DNA of 64,000 bases, from the NCBI RefSeq assembly GCF_004799755.1, contig NZ_SLUB01000015.1, positions 1 through 64,000 of the forward strand. The letters are read 5' to 3'. The position numbers and the translations under genes are program-made. This stretch comes from Bacillus timonensis (GTDB lineage: Bacteria; Bacillota; Bacilli; Bacillales; Bacillaceae_L). The notes under the pieces are model-generated. The model ran no database searches, was not told the origin of the DNA, and was given only the letters and a program-made list of their open reading frames with translations. The stretch's first letter is position 1, and each line of letters begins with the position of its first letter. Shown here piece by piece: positions 61,453 through 64,000 of this stretch.

Positions 61453-62730
61453 CTACTTCGTGAATTGTGCTACTTCTGTAGACCCCTTTAAAGCAGTTGT
61501 TGAAGATGTTCCACCTGTAATAATCTGGGCAACTTCATCAAAGTACCCTGTACCTACTTCACGTTGATGTCTTGTTGCTGTGTAACCATACTTTTCACTT
61601 GCAAATTCAGCTTGCTGAAGCTCTGAATATGCCCCCATTCCTCTTTCTTTATAACCTCTTGCCAATTCAAACATGCTATGGTTTAAAGCATGGAAGCCGG
61701 CTAATGTAACAAATTGGAATTTGTATCCCATCTTTCCGATTTCCTTTTGGAAATTCTCAATTGTCTCTTCATCAAGCTTTTTCTTCCAGTTAAATGATGG
61801 AGAACAATTATAAGCTAGCAACTTATCAGGGAACTTCGCATGTATTGCATCTGCAAAGCGCTTGGCCTGTTCTAAGTCTGGCTCAGATGTTTCACACCAA
61901 ATCAAATCAGCATATGGTGCATACGCTAAACCGCGTGCAATAGCTTGATCAAGACCGGCTTTTGTTCGAAAAAAGCCTTCTGGTGTTCGTTCACCTGTAA
62001 TAAATTCCTGATCAACAGGGTCAACATCGCTTGTAATAAGGTCTGCTGCATCAGCATCTGTTCTCGCGACTAAAATTGTTGGAACCCCCATAACGTCCGC
62101 TGCAAGTCGTGCAGAAATTAAATTTCGTACGGCTGTTTGCGTTGGCAATAATACCTTTCCACCTAAATGACCACATTTCTTTTCTGATGAGAGCTGGTCT
62201 TCAAAATGCACGCCGGCAGCCCCAGCTTCTATCATGCCTTTCATTAGTTCAAATACATTCAACTGACCGCCAAATCCTGCCTCAGCATCAGCCACAATTG
62301 GAGCAAACCAATCCGTATCCCCTTCCCCCTCTAAATACTGAATTTGATCAGCACGCTGTAAAGCTTGGTTAATCCGTTTTACAACACTTGGAACACTGTT
62401 AGCTGGGTACAAGCTTTGGTCCGGATACATGTGTCCAGATAAATTCGCATCTGCTGCAACCTGCCAGCCGCTTAAATAGATAGCCTTAAGACCCGCTTTA
62501 ACTTGCTGGACAGCTTGATTTCCGGTTAATGCACCCAGAGCATGAATATAATCTTCTGTATGAAGAAGATTCCACAGTTTTTCAGACCCTCTACGCGCTA
62601 ACGTATGCTCAATATCGATTGAACCTCGTAAGCGAATAACATCCTCTGCATGATAGGGTCTTTCTATTCCTATCCATCTTGAATCCATTTCCCAGCTTTC
62701 TTGCAATTTTTGAACTCTTTCGTTTGTCAT
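61453..62730 (-). CDS. aceA: Isocitrate lyase
   Basis: A 425-residue enzyme splitting isocitrate into succinate and glyoxylate, the first step of the glyoxylate shunt. The catalytic loop [14 protein letters not shown] carries the Cys, VDGYPAD-like Mg site is represented by [10 protein letters not shown], and [20 protein letters not shown] and [14 protein letters not shown] are classic. It lies 20 bases after aceB and is translated from ATG 62730 behind GGAGGA. Together with aceB it lets the cell grow on acetate or fatty acids, in keeping with the acyl-CoA cluster nearby. Confidence 0.97.
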   Translation of the reverse strand: MTNERVQKLQESWEMDSRWIGIERPYHAEDVIRLRGSIDIEHTLARRGSEKLWNLLHTEDYIHALGALTGNQAVQQVKAGLKAIYLSGWQVAADANLSGHMYPDQSLYPANSVPSVVKRINQALQRADQIQYLEGEGDTDWFAPIVADAEAGFGGQLNVFELMKGMIEAGAAGVHFEDQLSSEKKCGHLGGKVLLPTQTAVRNLISARLAADVMGVPTILVARTDADAADLITSDVDPVDQEFITGERTPEGFFRTKAGLDQAIARGLAYAPYADLIWCETSEPDLEQAKRFADAIHAKFPDKLLAYNCSPSFNWKKKLDEETIENFQKEIGKMGYKFQFVTLAGFHALNHSMFELARGYKERGMGAYSELQQAEFASEKYGYTATRHQREVGTGYFDEVAQIITGGTSSTTALKGSTEVAQFTK

Positions 62731-62750
62731 TTTAAATTCCTCCTCTTCAT

Positions 62751-64000
62751 CTATAAAATTTCGTAGCCTGGCAAAGTCAAAAATTCTATATACTCATTAT
62801 TTGTAACTAATTTCTCAAACAGATTTGTCGCCTCATTGAAACGGCCTGCTTCAAATGCTTCTCCACCAATTTCTTGCTTAATTTTTTCAAGTTCTTCTTC
62901 TTGCAGTCGTTGAACAAGCTCAAATGTGACCTTTCTTCCATCCTCTAAGATCCCTTTTGGATGACGGATCCACTGCCATATTTGCGCTCTAGAAATTTCT
63001 GCTGTAGCCGCATCCTCCATGAGGTTATGAATCGGTGCCGCACCATATCCGCGAAGCCACGATTCAATATATTGAATCCCAACATTGATATTCGTACGTA
63101 CACCTTGCTCCGTTATACTGCCTTTAGGAACTGCAATAAGTTCCTCGGCAGTAACTTGAACATCCTCACGTTTTTTTTCGATTTGGTTAGGTCCTAGCAT
63201 GATCGTATTAAAGACCTTCCTAGCAACAGGTACAAGCCCTGGATGAGCAACCCATGTACCGTCATGGCCATTATTTGCTTCACGTTCTTTATCTGCTCGT
63301 ACTTTATTAAAGGCTTCCTCGTTTGCTTGTGGATTGTTTTTTACTGGAATCTGAGCAGCCATTCCACCAATCGCATGACACCCTCGCTTATGACAAGTCT
63401 TAATGACATGCTGTGAATATGCATCCATAAATGGAACTGTCATCGTGACTTCAGATCGATCTGGTAAAATCACATTCTCAACATTTCGAAATCTCTTTAA
63501 ATAACTAAATATATAATCCCATCTCCCACAATTTAAACCTGCAGAATGTTCTTTTAGTTCATATAAAATCTCATCCACTTCAAAGGTCGCAAGGATCGTT
63601 TCAATTAGAACAGTAGCTTTAATCGTTCCTTGAGCAATTCCTAGTTCCTTTTGCGAAAAGATAAACACATCATTCCACAGTCTTGCTTCCAGATGACTCT
63701 CCATCTTCGGCAGATAAAAATATGGCCCGCTTCCATTCTCGATTAGCACATTTGCATTATGATAAAAATAAAGTCCGAAATCTAGTAAACTCGCTGAGAT
63801 TCTCTTCCCATCAAGTTCAATATGCTTCTCTTCTAAATGCCAGCCACGTGGACGAACAACTAGTGTTGCAATGTCATCTTTTAATTGATATTTTTTTCCA
63901 TTTGGATTTTCAAAAGTAATCGTCTTTCTTACGGCATCCCGTAAGTGAATCTGCCCCTCGATGATGTTTTTCCAAGTTGGTGAATTAGCGTCCTCAAAGT
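62751..64000 (-). CDS. aceB: Malate synthase A (5' end beyond the window)
   Basis: The frame is open to the right edge, so the N-terminus is missing; about 416 residues are present. Condenses glyoxylate with acetyl-CoA to malate. Seen: [26 protein letters not shown] (catalytic Arg region), [43 protein letters not shown], and GGMAAQIP followed by [14 protein letters not shown] near the middle. Upstream of aceA in one operon. Confidence 0.97.
   Translation of the reverse strand, partial: FEDANSPTWKNIIEGQIHLRDAVRKTITFENPNGKKYQLKDDIATLVVRPRGWHLEEKHIELDGKRISASLLDFGLYFYHNANVLIENGSGPYFYLPKMESHLEARLWNDVFIFSQKELGIAQGTIKATVLIETILATFEVDEILYELKEHSAGLNCGRWDYIFSYLKRFRNVENVILPDRSEVTMTVPFMDAYSQHVIKTCHKRGCHAIGGMAAQIPVKNNPQANEEAFNKVRADKEREANNGHDGTWVAHPGLVPVARKVFNTIMLGPNQIEKKREDVQVTAEELIAVPKGSITEQGVRTNINVGIQYIESWLRGYGAAPIHNLMEDAATAEISRAQIWQWIRHPKGILEDGRKVTFELVQRLQEEELEKIKQEIGGEAFEAGRFNEATNLFEKLVTNNEYIEFLTLPGYEIL

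Overview
The window reads as the chromosome of a low-GC, spore-forming, competence-gene-bearing member of the Bacillaceae. The evidence is strong GGAGG-type ribosome sites, frequent GTG and TTG starts, a complete gerPABCDEF spore-coat operon, a Spo0E-type phosphatase gene, comK, addAB, sbcCD, and gene neighbourhoods that match two stretches I remember from Bacillus subtilis (yisL-yisK-yisI-gerP-sbcC-sbcD-addA-addB, and sipV-yhjE-yhjD-comK). No rRNA, tRNA, prophage, transposase or CRISPR array was seen. The genus cannot be fixed from sequence reading alone.

Layout. 1-8.5 kb: a membrane-anchored GH13 protein whose catalytic motifs look lost, a MATE exporter, a DUF2777-like protein, a GGDEF-EAL protein with a degenerate GGDEF site, yisL, yisK, a Spo0E-like small gene and a DUF418 membrane protein. 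8.5-23 kb: gerPA-F (two candidate sigma-K promoters) converging on sbcDC, then addBA. 23-34 kb: a calcium-type P-ATPase, a UspA protein with a long 5' stem-loop, an MFS transporter, and a nrdE-nrdF-flavodoxin operon behind a cobalamin riboswitch with a clear terminator, followed by two GNAT acetyltransferases and a VOC protein. 33.7-38.7 kb: one very large secreted nuclease/5'-nucleotidase.

38.9-54.9 kb is the accessory centre of the window: a cluster for an unknown acyl or carboxylic-acid substrate. It holds a five-gene branched-chain-type ABC importer (LivKHMGF-like), two acyl-CoA synthetases, two diverged KAS-III-like enzymes sharing an apparent Cys-His-His site, an SDR reductase, an alpha/beta hydrolase, a 59-residue unknown protein, a TetR repressor and a 1078-residue MalT-like regulator ending in a SARP-type winged helix and BTAD. 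Two promoters in the cluster share TGTAACT heptamers with an 11-bp period ending 9 bp before a -10-like hexamer. This is the layout used by SARP regulators and ties the cluster into a testable regulon.

55-64 kb: sipV and yhjE, an S9 peptidase, yhjD and comK; then a 1.2-kb non-coding stretch with a 52-bp tandem hairpin array (ten copies), a copy of an interspersed palindromic repeat that occurs three times in the window, two small genes, and the glyoxylate-shunt genes aceA and aceB (aceB runs off the right edge).
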